DNA of 64,000 nucleotides, from contig NZ_UFQB01000001.1 of assembly GCF_900496965.1 (NCBI RefSeq), positions 62,001 to 126,000 on the forward strand, given 5' to 3'. Both the position numbers and the translations under genes were made by a program. Below the pieces are notes generated by a model, which was not told the DNA's origin, did no database searches, and saw nothing but the letters and a program-made list of their open reading frames with translations. Each line of letters opens with the position of its first letter. Position 1 is the stretch's first letter. Origin of the DNA: Achromobacter agilis. Lineage in GTDB: Bacteria > Pseudomonadota > Gammaproteobacteria > Burkholderiales > Burkholderiaceae_B. Shown in pieces: positions 8,001 to 16,764 of the stretch.

Positions 8001-8019
8001 TGCGCGGCAGCGGCCAGGG

Positions 8020-8466
8020 CTACAAGGCGTAGCGGTATTCGCAGTTCAGGGTAGCCTTGAGCGGGGCCGTGCTCTGGATGCCGGACACGGAACCCGGGCG
8101 CGGCGCGGCCAACTTGGCCTGGAACTTACCGGCCATCTCGTCATTCCCGCGCTTCGTCACGGCCACGCTGGATGGCAGGGCGTAGAGCGTCAGCGGCAGG
8201 CCGTCCGCAGCCACCACCAAGGTAAACACCGACTGCGGAAAGTCCGTCACCGCAAAACTGGCGTTTGTGTCCGAATCGAAGCCCAGGCTGCCGTCCGCAT
8301 AGCGCAGTTCCACTTTCAGCTCGTCCGACGACGGCGACGGGATCACGCCCTTCAGGGCGACTTTGCCGCTGTCGGATAGGCAATCCAGGTCCGCGGGCGC
8401 CGATCCCGCATGCGCAACGCCCGCCCACAGCAGGCAAGAAAGCAGCCAGGTCCCGCGTACAGCCAT
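8020..8466 (-). CDS. Small secreted hypothetical protein
   Basis: A 148-residue protein with a clear Sec signal peptide (MAVRGTWLLSCLLWAGVAHA, cleavage after AHA) and a mature part rich in short beta-strand-like runs such as ELKVELRYADGSLGF and VFTLVVAADGLPLTLYALPS. Two cysteines (DLDCLSD and LNCEYRY) may form a disulfide. The ATG at 8466 is chosen because it has AAGGAG seven bases upstream and gives a proper signal peptide; longer readings of the frame lack one. It ends at a strong terminator and is divergent from the next gene. I do not recognise the family; periplasmic location is inferred. Confidence 0.75.
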   Translation of the reverse strand: MAVRGTWLLSCLLWAGVAHAGSAPADLDCLSDSGKVALKGVIPSPSSDELKVELRYADGSLGFDSDTNASFAVTDFPQSVFTLVVAADGLPLTLYALPSSVAVTKRGNDEMAGKFQAKLAAPRPGSVSGIQSTAPLKATLNCEYRYAL

Positions 8467-8628
8467 GGAACGCTCCTTGGTAAGGCCCGATCGCGGGCCG
8501 GTGCGCAATAGTAGACCGTCTCCGCGGCGAAGGCCGCCGCAGGTCTCGGCAAGACATCGGCTAGGATGGAGGCGCCGTCCGCGTCCGCGTTGCGGCCCGC
8601 CGCAGACCATTTGCCAGAAGGAGCTTCC

Positions 8629-9018
8629 ATGCCATCCATCCGTCATTTCCTCCGCGCTTCCGTCCTGGCAACGCTTCTGCCTTGCGCCGCGCAGGCCGAG
8701 ATGATCGTCCTGCATGTAGAACGCGCAACGGCAGGCGCCGACCCGGGCTCCTCGGCCAGGATGGTGGAGGTCGAGCTGAAGCCGGAGAGCAGCAAGGCTC
8801 TGGCCGATTTCACCAGCGAACGCGTGGGCAAGCGCATCCAGTTGCGCTCGGACGGCGTGCTGCTGTCCTCGGCCACGCTGATGAGTCCGCTGGAAGGCGG
8901 CAGCTTCCGCATCACCGCGGGCCAGCATGGCTTCGAGGGCAAGTCCGCCGAAGAGATCGCGCTGCGCATCATGACGGCCGGCGGGCTGACGGTAGACGAC
9001 GAGAACACCACGAAGTAG
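8629..9018 (+). CDS. Secreted SecD-head-like (SecDF P1 domain) small protein
   Basis: A 129-residue protein with a signal peptide (MPSIRHFLRASVLATLLPCA, cleavage near AQA-EM). The mature part follows the pattern of the SecD periplasmic head subdomain: VEVELKPESSKALADFTSERVGKRIQL, then a glycine-containing turn, LEGGSFRITAGQHGF and EEIALRIMTAGG. The same pattern occurs in the lipoprotein at 26412-26966. It has no membrane-spanning SecD part, so a role in protein export is not implied; it is better seen as a stand-alone periplasmic domain of unknown function. AGAAGGAG precedes the chosen ATG. Confidence 0.68.
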   Translation: MPSIRHFLRASVLATLLPCAAQAEMIVLHVERATAGADPGSSARMVEVELKPESSKALADFTSERVGKRIQLRSDGVLLSSATLMSPLEGGSFRITAGQHGFEGKSAEEIALRIMTAGGLTVDDENTTK

Positions 9019-9039
9019 CGGCGCCGCGCGCGCTCCACC

Positions 9040-10902
9040 TCAGCCCTGGGGCGGACGCAGCTCCAGCGCGGCGGTCAGCACGGTCTGGCCGGGCCGGGAC
9101 GCCACGTCCAGCTTGCCCCCCACCCGCGCGATGCGGGTATGCATGCTGCGCATGCCCACGCTGATTCCCGCCCGCAGCACCGCCCCCACGTCGAAACCGG
9201 CGCCGTCGTCCTCGATGCGCAGTTCCAGGCTGCCGGGCTCGGACTGGCGCAACTCCAGTTCCACGTTCCTGGCGCGGCTGTGCTTGAGCACGTTCACCAG
9301 CGATTCCTCCACCAGCCGGGTAAGCGCCATGCATTGCAGGGCGCTGGGCGGCGTCCGCCATCTATCGGGAAACCGCCAGGTAGCGCCGATGTCCAGTTCG
9401 TCGAACAGCTGCATGAACCGGTGCCGCAACGGCGCGATCCACTCTCGCGGCGTGGCCGGCACCTTGACGCCCGCGCTGGAACCGCTGTCGATCGTCTGAC
9501 GCAGATCATCGCGAAGGAGCTTGAGCATGGACAGGAACTGCTGGCTCTGCACCGGCGCGCTGGCCTGCTCCACCATAGCCATCATGCGCACCAGCGAACC
9601 GCCCAGCCCGTCGTGCAGATCGTGGGCAATCTGCAGCCGGTCCTGCAGGCGGGCGTTGGCCAGCGCCAATGTGTGCTCGCGTTCCAGAGTCGTGGCCAGT
9701 TCGGTGCGGGCCTGTTCGATGCCGTCGGCCAGTTCCTGGTTGAAGCGTTCGATGCGCCGCACGCTGCGGGCGTGGCGCAGGCCAAGCACCGCGGACATGC
9801 ACAGCGTGACCACGACGCTGGTAAACGGCGTATAGGAGTTTTCTCCGTCGATGAGCTTCAGCATGCGCAGCAGGTCATGGGCGCTGGCGGCGAAGAACAC
9901 CAGCAGGCACACCGCCAGCATGCCGTGCTCCGGCCGGCGGGTGCGCCAGGCATGGAACGGGAACTGCAGGCAGTTGACGAAAAAGATGGCGGACACGATC
10001 AGCACCGCCGCCAGTTGCACCTCGGGCAGATACGCCCTTGGCGCGAAGGCCACCATGGCCAGCAGGGCCGCCGAGAGCGTCCACAGCGCCTTCTCGGTGC
10101 GAGGCAGCGATTGTTCGCCGAAACGCCACGTGAAAATGCAGAAGCAGGCCACGTACAGCACCAGGACCATGATGTTGGCCTGGGCCGCGGTCACGCTGTC
10201 GGAAAAAGGCCAGGGGCTGGTGACCAGCACATTGGCGATGAACAACACCCAGAACAGGGCCATGAGGGCATACCAGCCATAGGTGCGCTGCTCGCGGCGC
10301 ATCAGCCAGATGCAGAAGCACAGCCCGCCCATGACGGCCGACACGATCAGATTGAGCGTGAAAAGGGTGCGATTCCTCCACCACAGGTCCTCGTAGCGCT
10401 GCTGGACCGCCTCCCGTCCTCCGAGATGGACCGGCCCCAGGCCGGGAGTCTGCCCCGCGACGCCGACCACCCGCACCCACAGCGTGTTGACGCCGTCGCG
10501 CATCAGGGATTCCGGGATGAGCCAGTAGCGCGGCATGTTCCAGCTGCGCGACAACGGTTCGGTCAGCTGCGCGTCGCGCCAGATCCGCTCATCATTGATG
10601 TATACCTCGCCCGCCATGACCACCGATTCGAGCGCCAGCGCCACCTGGCCGGCCCTCGCATCCGGGCAAAGCCGCCGCCAATCGATCCGGTACCAGGCCG
10701 TGCCGCCGTAGTCGGGCCAGCGGGCGCTCCAGTCGTCAGGCAGCGTGGCGGGCTGCCACTGCCCCGGCGTCGGCCGGTTGCCGTCGGCGTCGCCCTTGGC
10801 CACCTGGATGGAGATCACCTCCGCCGTGCACGCCGGCTCGGCCTGCTGCGCCCATGCCGGCGCCACCCACAGCGCCAGCCAGAGAATCGCCAGCCACCTC
10901 AA
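9040..10902 (-). CDS. Membrane sensor histidine kinase, 7TMR-DISM / NarL-type
   Basis: Sensor kinase of about 620 residues. A signal peptide (ends APAWA-QQ) is followed by a periplasmic jelly-roll-like domain (about 20-175, with GGTAWYRIDW and AGEVYINDERIW), seven hydrophobic segments (about 178-380), a coiled-coil-like linker, and a HisKA_3 dimerisation domain with the phospho-acceptor in AHDLHDGLGG (His430). The HATPase part has N-box LVEESLVNVLKHS and G-box DDGAGFD. I chose the TTG at 10902, which overlaps the regulator's TGA and places the signal peptide at the N-terminus; an upstream start inside the regulator gene is the alternative. It is co-transcribed with the response regulator; the ligand is probably a carbohydrate-like or small periplasmic molecule (family inference). 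Confidence 0.85.
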   Translation of the reverse strand: MRWLAILWLALWVAPAWAQQAEPACTAEVISIQVAKGDADGNRPTPGQWQPATLPDDWSARWPDYGGTAWYRIDWRRLCPDARAGQVALALESVVMAGEVYINDERIWRDAQLTEPLSRSWNMPRYWLIPESLMRDGVNTLWVRVVGVAGQTPGLGPVHLGGREAVQQRYEDLWWRNRTLFTLNLIVSAVMGGLCFCIWLMRREQRTYGWYALMALFWVLFIANVLVTSPWPFSDSVTAAQANIMVLVLYVACFCIFTWRFGEQSLPRTEKALWTLSAALLAMVAFAPRAYLPEVQLAAVLIVSAIFFVNCLQFPFHAWRTRRPEHGMLAVCLLVFFAASAHDLLRMLKLIDGENSYTPFTSVVVTLCMSAVLGLRHARSVRRIERFNQELADGIEQARTELATTLEREHTLALANARLQDRLQIAHDLHDGLGGSLVRMMAMVEQASAPVQSQQFLSMLKLLRDDLRQTIDSGSSAGVKVPATPREWIAPLRHRFMQLFDELDIGATWRFPDRWRTPPSALQCMALTRLVEESLVNVLKHSRARNVELELRQSEPGSLELRIEDDGAGFDVGAVLRAGISVGMRSMHTRIARVGGKLDVASRPGQTVLTAALELRPPQG

Positions 10903-11582
10903 TCCAGCAAGCCTCGCGTACGCGCGGCGTGGATCGCCCGGGTGCGCGAGGAAACGGCGAGCTTGCGGTAGATGTGCTTGACGTGGCATTCGACGGTGTA
11001 GCGCGACAGGTGCAGTTCCTCGGCGATTTCGCGGTTTCCCAGCCCCTCGGATACTAGGCGAAGAATCTGGCTTTCGCGAGGGCTGAGGGTTTCGCCGGTG
11101 GCGCCGTCGGCCGGTTCCGCCTGCCTGGGCCGCAGTTCCTCGATGATGCGCCGGGCGACGAAGGGGTCGATGGGCGCCCCGCCCCGCAGCACGCTGCGGA
11201 TGGATAGCGAGACCTCCAGGTCATCGCGTTCCTTGAGCACATAGCCGGTGGCGCCCGCCCGCAGCGCGGCGAGGATCGCGTCCTCGGTGCTCCAGGCCGA
11301 AATGACGAGGATCGCCAGGCCCGGATCGGCGGCATGCATTTCCGCGATCAGATCCGTGCCGTTGCCATCGGGCAAGCCCAGGTCGACCAGAGCCAAGGCG
11401 ACCGGCTGGCTGGCCAGACAGGCGCGCGCCTGGGCCAGCGTCGACGCGAACACCAGCGCCTCGGGCGCGTATCCGAGTTGCAGCAGCAGCCCTTCCAGCC
11501 GGCGGCAGATCAGGGGTTCGTCTTCCACCAGCAGCACTGGCGCAGGCAGGGTCGACTCGGAAGCAAGCATGTTGGCGGTCAT
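10899..11582 (-). CDS. NarL/FixJ-family response regulator (LuxR-type DNA-binding domain)
   Basis: Response regulator of 227 residues from the ATG at 11582. The receiver has acidic pocket VEDEP (20-22), phospho-acceptor Asp67 in LVDLGLPD, and Lys117 in YVLKE. The C-terminal LuxR-type helix-turn-helix is LSPRESQILRLVSEG plus NREIAEELHLSRYTVECHV, ending RAIHAARTRGLLD. The stop overlaps the kinase start, so the pair is translationally coupled. A GTG at 11666 would add 28 residues without receiver homology and is less likely. Target genes are unknown; autoregulation is common for such pairs. Confidence 0.88.
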   Translation of the reverse strand: MTANMLASESTLPAPVLLVEDEPLICRRLEGLLLQLGYAPEALVFASTLAQARACLASQPVALALVDLGLPDGNGTDLIAEMHAADPGLAILVISAWSTEDAILAALRAGATGYVLKERDDLEVSLSIRSVLRGGAPIDPFVARRIIEELRPRQAEPADGATGETLSPRESQILRLVSEGLGNREIAEELHLSRYTVECHVKHIYRKLAVSSRTRAIHAARTRGLLD

Positions 11583-11804
11583 AGGAAAAGAGCGAGCGGC
11601 ATTGCCCAGACTGAACTGTGGATCAATCCGAGCAAGCCGGGTATCCCTGGAAGTTGGTATTTTCACAGGAATATAGGGTAAGACCGGCGAAAACCCACAC
11701 TAAAGTTTGGAAAATCCGGGGATTTCTCATTCCATGGCGGAATATGCGCTACGCCGTCTTCCCTCGGACGTCCTGCCGGGCCGTCCGCTCCTTCGCCTTG
11801 CCGC

Positions 11805-12587
11805 CTAGCTGCCCTTGAACACCGGGGCGCGCTTTTCCAGGAAGGCCTGGCGCGCTTCCTTCGCATCGTCGCTCGTGGCGACCTGCGCCGTCATGTCCTG
11901 CTCGTAGCGGTAGCCATCCCGCAAACTCATGTTCTCGATCGCATTGGCGGTCTGGATCATCAACTGCACGGAGGTCGGACTCTTGGCAGCGATCTGGCGC
12001 GCGATCAGGCCGACCTCTTCGAGCAGCCGGTCCCCCGGCACGCAGGCCTCCACCACGCCCAGGCGGTAGAGTTCCTCGGCCGGCACCCGCATGCCGGTCA
12101 GCATCATGCGGCGCAGGCGCGAGTGCCCGAACAGGCGCTGCGCATGCTTGACGCCGCCCAGTAGGCCGACGTCCACCTCCGGCAGCCCCAGGCAGGCCCC
12201 TTCGGCGGCCACCAGGATGTCGCAGGAAGCGGCAATGCCCAGGCCCGCGCCCAGCGCGGGGCCGTTCAGGGCGCCGATGACGGGTTTCGGGCATTCGCGG
12301 ATGGCGTGGAACAGTTCGCGGGTGCGGCGCGAGTGCTGGGGCAGCCCCGCCGGAAGGCTCAGCATCTCGGCGCGGCCTTTCAGATCGGCGCCGGCGCAGA
12401 ATATCCGCCCCTGGCCGGTCAGGATGACACAACGCACTTCCGGGTCCTCCCCGAACATGTCCATGGCCAGTGTCAGGTCCTGCAGCAACTGGGTGTGGAC
12501 GGCGTTGACGGGGGGATGGTCGAGCCAGGCGGTGGCGACGTGGTCCTGGAGCTCGACGCGCAGGCTTTCAAAACAGTAGCGGGACAT
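11805..12587 (-). CDS. Enoyl-CoA hydratase/isomerase family protein
   Basis: Crotonase-fold enzyme of 260 residues acting on CoA thioesters. The CoA-binding oxyanion regions are seen as FCAGADLKGRAEM (first) and GALNGPALGAGLGIAASCDI (second), with LPEVDVGLLGG carrying the usual catalytic-region acidic residue. The C-terminal helix ends AFLEKRAPVFKGS. It lies 18 bases after a CoA-transferase gene and appears to be the last gene of a five-gene minus-strand unit (Bug, LysR, Bug, CaiB, hydratase). Hydration of an enoyl-CoA made by the divergent acyl-CoA dehydrogenase is a plausible step; exact substrate unknown. Confidence 0.9.
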   Translation of the reverse strand: MSRYCFESLRVELQDHVATAWLDHPPVNAVHTQLLQDLTLAMDMFGEDPEVRCVILTGQGRIFCAGADLKGRAEMLSLPAGLPQHSRRTRELFHAIRECPKPVIGALNGPALGAGLGIAASCDILVAAEGACLGLPEVDVGLLGGVKHAQRLFGHSRLRRMMLTGMRVPAEELYRLGVVEACVPGDRLLEEVGLIARQIAAKSPTSVQLMIQTANAIENMSLRDGYRYEQDMTAQVATSDDAKEARQAFLEKRAPVFKGS

Positions 12588-12605
12588 GATGTTCCTCGAT
12601 GGTAG

Positions 12606-13838
12606 TCAGATGGCTTGCTCGCTGCGCAGCTCGGCGATGTCCGCGGGCGTCAGCCCCAGCTCGCCCAGGACCACGTCCGTATGCTGGCCCAGGGTGGGCG
12701 GACCGTCCTGCAGGCGCAGCGCCGTATTGCGGAAACGGAACGGACTGCGCACCTGCGGCATGTCCATGCCGTCCGGATGGGGGACGGAAAAGCGCATGCC
12801 CCGGTGCACGACCTGCGGATCCTCGAAGGCGTCGCCGATGGTGTTGATCGGCGCGGACGGCACGCCCTCGCGCTCTAGCGCCGCCAGCAATGGCGCCTTG
12901 TCGTGCTGGATCAGCTGCGCGTCCAGCCAGGGATCCAGGATCTGCAGGTTGACGACACGGGCGGCGTTGGTGCGGAAGCGTTCGTCGCCCGCCATGTCCG
13001 GATGGCCGAGGACACGGCAGAGCTTCGCGAACTGTGCATCCGAGCCGATCGCCATGATGATGTGCCCGTCCCGGCATTCGTACACGCGCTGCGGCTGGAT
13101 GTTGGGATGGCGGTTGCCGCGGCGCGGCGGCACCTTGCCGGTCAGCAGGTAGTTCATGGCCTGGTTGGCCAGCAGCGTCACGCCGACGTCGAGCATGGCC
13201 ATGTCGACGTGCTCGCCCTCCCCGCTCACTTCACGGCGGGCGAGCGCGGCCAGAATCGCATTGCTGGCATACAGGCCCGTAATGAGATCCACCATGGGCA
13301 CGCCGATCTTCATCGGGCCGCCACCCGGGCGGTCGTCCGATTCGCCGGTGATGCTCATCAGTCCGCTCATGGCCTGGATCATGAAGTCGTAGGCCGGCTG
13401 GTGGGCGCGCGGGCCGGTCTGGCCGAATCCGGTAATAGAGCAATAGACCAGCCGCGGGTTCTCCGCTCGGAGCTGTTCGTAGCCCAGGCCCAGCCGGTCC
13501 AGGGTGCCGACCTTGAAGTTCTCCAGCACGACGTCGGCCTCCCGCGCCATCCTGCGGATCAGCGCCTGCCCGCGCGGCGACTTCAGGTTGACCGTGACGG
13601 ACCGTTTGCCGCGGTTGCAGATCAGGTAATAGCCGGACTCGCTCGACCGGGAGCCATCGTCGCGCTCAAGGAACGGCGGCCCCCAGGCGCGCGTATCGTC
13701 GCCGATGCCGGGCTGCTCGATCTTGGTAACGGACGCCCCCAGGTCAGCCAGGGTCTGGCTGGCCCAGGGGCCGGCCAGGACCCGGCTCAGGTCGAGAACG
13801 CGGATATGGGAAAGCGGATAGGACTGCTGCGATGCCAT
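12606..13838 (-). CDS. CaiB/BaiF family (class III) CoA-transferase
   Basis: Formyl-CoA-transferase-like enzyme of 410 residues that moves CoA between organic acids. It begins with PLSHIRVLDLSRVLAGPWAS and VTKIEQPG, has LKSPRGQALIRRMAREADVVLENFKVGTLDRLGL in separate blocks, and the aspartate-containing YDFMIQAMSGLMSITGE. The motif GNRHPNIQPQRVYECRDG is also typical. It probably activates the acid carried by the flanking Bug binding proteins before oxidation by the divergent acyl-CoA dehydrogenase (inference). The family is often linked to C4-C5 dicarboxylates such as itaconate, mesaconate or succinate derivatives, but the substrate cannot be read from sequence. Confidence 0.92.
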   Translation of the reverse strand: MASQQSYPLSHIRVLDLSRVLAGPWASQTLADLGASVTKIEQPGIGDDTRAWGPPFLERDDGSRSSESGYYLICNRGKRSVTVNLKSPRGQALIRRMAREADVVLENFKVGTLDRLGLGYEQLRAENPRLVYCSITGFGQTGPRAHQPAYDFMIQAMSGLMSITGESDDRPGGGPMKIGVPMVDLITGLYASNAILAALARREVSGEGEHVDMAMLDVGVTLLANQAMNYLLTGKVPPRRGNRHPNIQPQRVYECRDGHIIMAIGSDAQFAKLCRVLGHPDMAGDERFRTNAARVVNLQILDPWLDAQLIQHDKAPLLAALEREGVPSAPINTIGDAFEDPQVVHRGMRFSVPHPDGMDMPQVRSPFRFRNTALRLQDGPPTLGQHTDVVLGELGLTPADIAELRSEQAI

Positions 13839-13859
13839 GATGCTGACGACTCCAGGAAA

Positions 13860-14813
13860 CTACTTCTCTGCAATACCGGCTTTGTTGATGACCTCGCGCC
13901 AGCGCGCCTGCTCCTTGCGCAGCAGCTCCGCCATTTCCTCGGGCGTATTGGAGATCGCCAGGATCCCCTGCTCGAGCATCTTTTCCTTGACGCAGGGTTC
14001 GGCGATGGTAGCGCGCAGCGCCTCGGCAAGCTGCCGCACGATGGCGTCCGGAGTCGCCTTGGGAACCGAGATGTAATTGACCGGCGAAGCGTCGTAGCCG
14101 GGAAGCGTCTTGGACAGGGACGGCACACCGGGCAGGATCGGCACTTCATCAGGCGTTGTCACGCCCAGCGGAATGAGCCGATTGTCCTTGATGAATGCGG
14201 TATAGATGCCGACGGTATCGATCGCCAGGTCGCCATTGCCGCCGACCAGGTCCTTGACCGCCTCCCCGGTCCCTTTGTAGGGCACATGCTGTAGGCGGAT
14301 GCCGGCCAGGATCTGCAGCAGCTCGCCGTTCAAGTGACTACTGGCCCCAATGCCCGCGCTGACGTAATTGAGTTCGCCGGGCCGCCTCTTGGCCAGCGCG
14401 ATGAGTTCTTCCAGGTTCTTCACGCCAAGCTGCGTATTGACCACCAGCACGCTAGGCGCGAGCGACACCTGCGAAACCGGACGCAGCTCATCGGGGTCAT
14501 AGGGCATGTTCTTGACCAGGTAGGGCAGCGTCATCTGCTGGCCGGGCGTGGTGTAGAGCAGCGTGTAGCCATCTGGGTCAGCACGTGCCACTGCCGCCGC
14601 GCCGATGAGTCCACCGGCGCCCGCCTTATTCTCAACGACGACCTGTTGCTTGAGCTTCTTGGACAGGGTTTCGGCAACCACGCGCGCGGTCAGGTCCGCA
14701 CCGCCGCCGGGCGCGAAGGGCACGACCATCCGGATGGGCTTATCGGGATAGGCCGCCTGGGCCGAGCAGGCAACCAGCGCAAGCACGCTGGCGCGTTTGA
14801 AGAAACGAATCAT
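13860..14813 (-). CDS. Bug/TctC-type tripartite tricarboxylate receptor, periplasmic binding protein
   Basis: Bug-family solute-binding protein, 317 residues, with signal peptide ending CSAQA-AYPDKPI. Family landmarks are the N-terminal AYPDKPIRMVVPFAPGGGADL, VVENKAGAGGLIGAAAVARA, YTLLYTTPGQQ and the late region VPSLSKTLPGYD. It binds a carboxylated small molecule; no TctA/TctB permease genes are nearby, as is usual for orphan Bug genes in Bordetella relatives. The leader reads AAGGAGACAAAAAATG, almost identical to that of the other Bug gene of this cluster. Located between LysR and the CoA-transferase gene. Confidence 0.94.
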   Translation of the reverse strand: MIRFFKRASVLALVACSAQAAYPDKPIRMVVPFAPGGGADLTARVVAETLSKKLKQQVVVENKAGAGGLIGAAAVARADPDGYTLLYTTPGQQMTLPYLVKNMPYDPDELRPVSQVSLAPSVLVVNTQLGVKNLEELIALAKRRPGELNYVSAGIGASSHLNGELLQILAGIRLQHVPYKGTGEAVKDLVGGNGDLAIDTVGIYTAFIKDNRLIPLGVTTPDEVPILPGVPSLSKTLPGYDASPVNYISVPKATPDAIVRQLAEALRATIAEPCVKEKMLEQGILAISNTPEEMAELLRKEQARWREVINKAGIAEK

Positions 14814-14859
14814 TTTTTGTCTCCTTGTGCCCCGCCTGTCGAGACGGATGCGTTTGTTG

Positions 14860-15807
14860 TCACGTTGCCTCGGGCGGCAACGCGTCGAGTTGCGCGAGCG
14901 ACTCGCTGACGATTTCCCGCAGCAGCGCGGTCACCACTTTCACCGCCTGCGTGGGACGATCGGTCAGCATGAGCGACACGATGCGCACGACGGACGGCTC
15001 CACGATTTCGGCCGCCTGCAGCTCGCCCCGCTCGACCTCCGCAGCCACGAAGTGCCACGGCAGCAAGGTGTAGCCGGAGCGCTTGACCACCATCTGCTTC
15101 TGGATGAAGCCCGAATCGGCCTCCACCGTCACGCGGATGTCGACCCCATTCCTGCGGCCCATTTCATCGAGCATCATGCGCACCGACGACGGCTTACGAG
15201 ACAGCACCAGCGGTAGGCCATCCAGCTTGGCGAACGGCACCTGGCGCGCGGCGGTAATGCGGTCGCCGGGCGGGCCGATCAGGTAGGAAGGCAGCCGCAG
15301 CAGCACGTCTTCGTCGCTGCCCAGCGCATCGTGGCTGCGGTAAGGCAGCCCGATGTCGATCTCGCGGCGCTGGAGCCAGCTTTCGATCTGTCCGGCCGCG
15401 CTCTCGACGATCTGCACGTGGATTGCCGGGTACTCGCGCTGCAGCCGCAGCAGCAAGGGCACGATCAGGGCATTGCTCAGCGAAGGCAGCGTGCCGATGC
15501 GGACGGTTCCCGACACGCGGCCGTGGGCGGCCGCGATGACGTCGTTGAGGTCGCAGGCGCTGGCCAGGACCTGTTCGACCATGGGCTGCACCTGTTTGCC
15601 GAGTTCAGTCAGGCCGACGCCGCGGCCATTGCGCGTGAACAGATAGCCGCCGCACTGCTTTTCCAGCATCGACAGGTAGCGGCTGATGGCAGGCTGGCTC
15701 ACGCCTAGGTCGATGGCCACCTTGGTGATGCTTCCGCTGCGCGCCACCAGCGAGAAAATTCTTAGGGCGCGCAGGTCCCAGTCCGGGGCTTCGGTCGGTT
15801 TCGCCAT
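14860..15807 (-). CDS. LysR-family transcriptional regulator
   Basis: LTTR of 315 residues. The N-terminal winged helix (about 10-70) reads LRALRIFSLVARSGSITKVAIDLGVSQPAISRYLSMLE in consecutive helices, followed by the linker helix and a two-lobed effector domain starting around VSGTVRIGTLPSL. The gene sits between two Bug genes, 3 bases after the stop of the upstream one, so it is inside the operon it probably controls rather than divergent from it. The likely inducer is the acid or CoA ester handled by the cluster (inference). Confidence 0.92.
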   Translation of the reverse strand: MAKPTEAPDWDLRALRIFSLVARSGSITKVAIDLGVSQPAISRYLSMLEKQCGGYLFTRNGRGVGLTELGKQVQPMVEQVLASACDLNDVIAAAHGRVSGTVRIGTLPSLSNALIVPLLLRLQREYPAIHVQIVESAAGQIESWLQRREIDIGLPYRSHDALGSDEDVLLRLPSYLIGPPGDRITAARQVPFAKLDGLPLVLSRKPSSVRMMLDEMGRRNGVDIRVTVEADSGFIQKQMVVKRSGYTLLPWHFVAAEVERGELQAAEIVEPSVVRIVSLMLTDRPTQAVKVVTALLREIVSESLAQLDALPPEAT

Positions 15808-15810
15808 GAT

Positions 15811-16764
15811 CTACTGGGCGGAGAGTTTTTCGGCGGCGATGATGGCGCTCCAGCGCGTCACCTCGCTATCGAAGAAGCGTTGGAAGTCCGCCTGGTCGCG
15901 GTAGACCGCAATGGCCCCCATTTCCCGCGCCCGCTGCTGCACGATCGGCTCGCCGACCACCATTCGCAGCCGCGCCTGCAGCGCCTGCACGCGCTCCTGC
16001 GGTGTGCCGGACGGCACGAAGATGCCCCACCAGCTCGACGCATACACATCGCGCACGCCAAGCTCGTCCAGGGTAGGAAGATCGGGCGCCTGCTCCAGGC
16101 GTTCGGGCGCCGCCACCGCCAGCGCGCGGATGCGGCCGGCCTTGACGTGCGTCATCGCCTGCAGCGTGTCGAAATAAGCGTCGACCTGTCCGCCAAGCAG
16201 GTCATTGATGGCCGCCGAGGTGCCGCGATAGCTGACGTGGGTCACCTGCAGGCCGAGCTCGCGCGCAAAGAGCGCCGCGGCCAGGTTGGGGCTGGACCCG
16301 ACCCCGGAATTCGCGAAGGACAGGCCGCGCGGGGACTTGCGCGCATCGTCGATCAGTTGACGCACGTTCGTCGCGAGATCGGCCCGCACATAGAGGATGA
16401 GCGGACTGACGGCGACCTGGGCCACCGGCGTAATGTCGCGCGGGTCGTAGGGCAAGGCCTTGATCATCGCGGGATTGGTGGCGGTGCCGACGCTGCCCAG
16501 CAACACGGTGCGGCCGTCGGCCGGGCTCTTGGCGACATAGGACGTGCCGATGGCCGCGCCGCCGCCGGGACGGTTATCTACAAGGATGGGCGCTGCCTGC
16601 GTTGCCGCCAGGCGTTCGGCAAGCACGCGCCCATACAGGTCGGTGACGCCGCCCACGGCATAAGGCACGACGATCCGCTCCACCGTGGCGCCTGCCGCCA
16701 CGGACGCCGTCGCCACGCTTGCTGTGGCCAGGCACAGCGCCAGCCGGGCAATTACTGCACGCAT
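15811..16764 (-). CDS. Bug/TctC-type tripartite tricarboxylate receptor, periplasmic binding protein
   Basis: Second Bug protein of the cluster, 317 residues. Signal peptide ends near SVAAGA; the mature protein starts with VERIVVPYAVGGVTDLYGRVLAERL, then LVDNRPGGGAAIGTSYVAKSPADG and LPYDPRDITPVAQV. It is only distantly similar to the neighbouring Bug protein, so it is not a recent duplicate. The start has GGAGACAAAAATG just as in the other Bug gene. It is first in the minus-strand unit, and its promoter lies in the 179-base gap shared with the divergent acyl-CoA dehydrogenase gene. Confidence 0.93.
   Translation of the reverse strand: MRAVIARLALCLATASVATASVAAGATVERIVVPYAVGGVTDLYGRVLAERLAATQAAPILVDNRPGGGAAIGTSYVAKSPADGRTVLLGSVGTATNPAMIKALPYDPRDITPVAQVAVSPLILYVRADLATNVRQLIDDARKSPRGLSFANSGVGSSPNLAAALFARELGLQVTHVSYRGTSAAINDLLGGQVDAYFDTLQAMTHVKAGRIRALAVAAPERLEQAPDLPTLDELGVRDVYASSWWGIFVPSGTPQERVQALQARLRMVVGEPIVQQRAREMGAIAVYRDQADFQRFFDSEVTRWSAIIAAEKLSAQ

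Larger units (their letters stand above)
7705..8019. other. Gene-free AT-rich stretch beside the receptor remnant
   Basis: No credible coding region. The part from about 7770 to 7960 is clearly richer in A and T than its surroundings. It contains a Fur-like site (7785-7809), an 11-bp inverted repeat pair (7857-7867 and 7909-7919) and a strong terminator hairpin (7961-8000). On the minus strand a short ATG frame starts ATGAGCAAAGCAGAT at about 7716 and runs across the breakpoint out of frame with the receptor; it could be the first codons of a lost upstream gene, which is speculative. Confidence 0.6.

Noticed and set aside
8020-8928. Long N-terminal extension of the small secreted protein
   Set aside because: The extension overlaps the divergent gene and lacks a signal peptide; the ATG at 8466 has RBS and signal peptide.
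9139-10971. 610-codon + strand frame opposite the histidine kinase
   Set aside because: Entirely antisense to a clear kinase gene; low-complexity His/Gln/Arg-rich composition.
12903-14294. Long + strand frame opposite the CoA-transferase and Bug genes
   Set aside because: Antisense, spans two genes, no recognisable domain.
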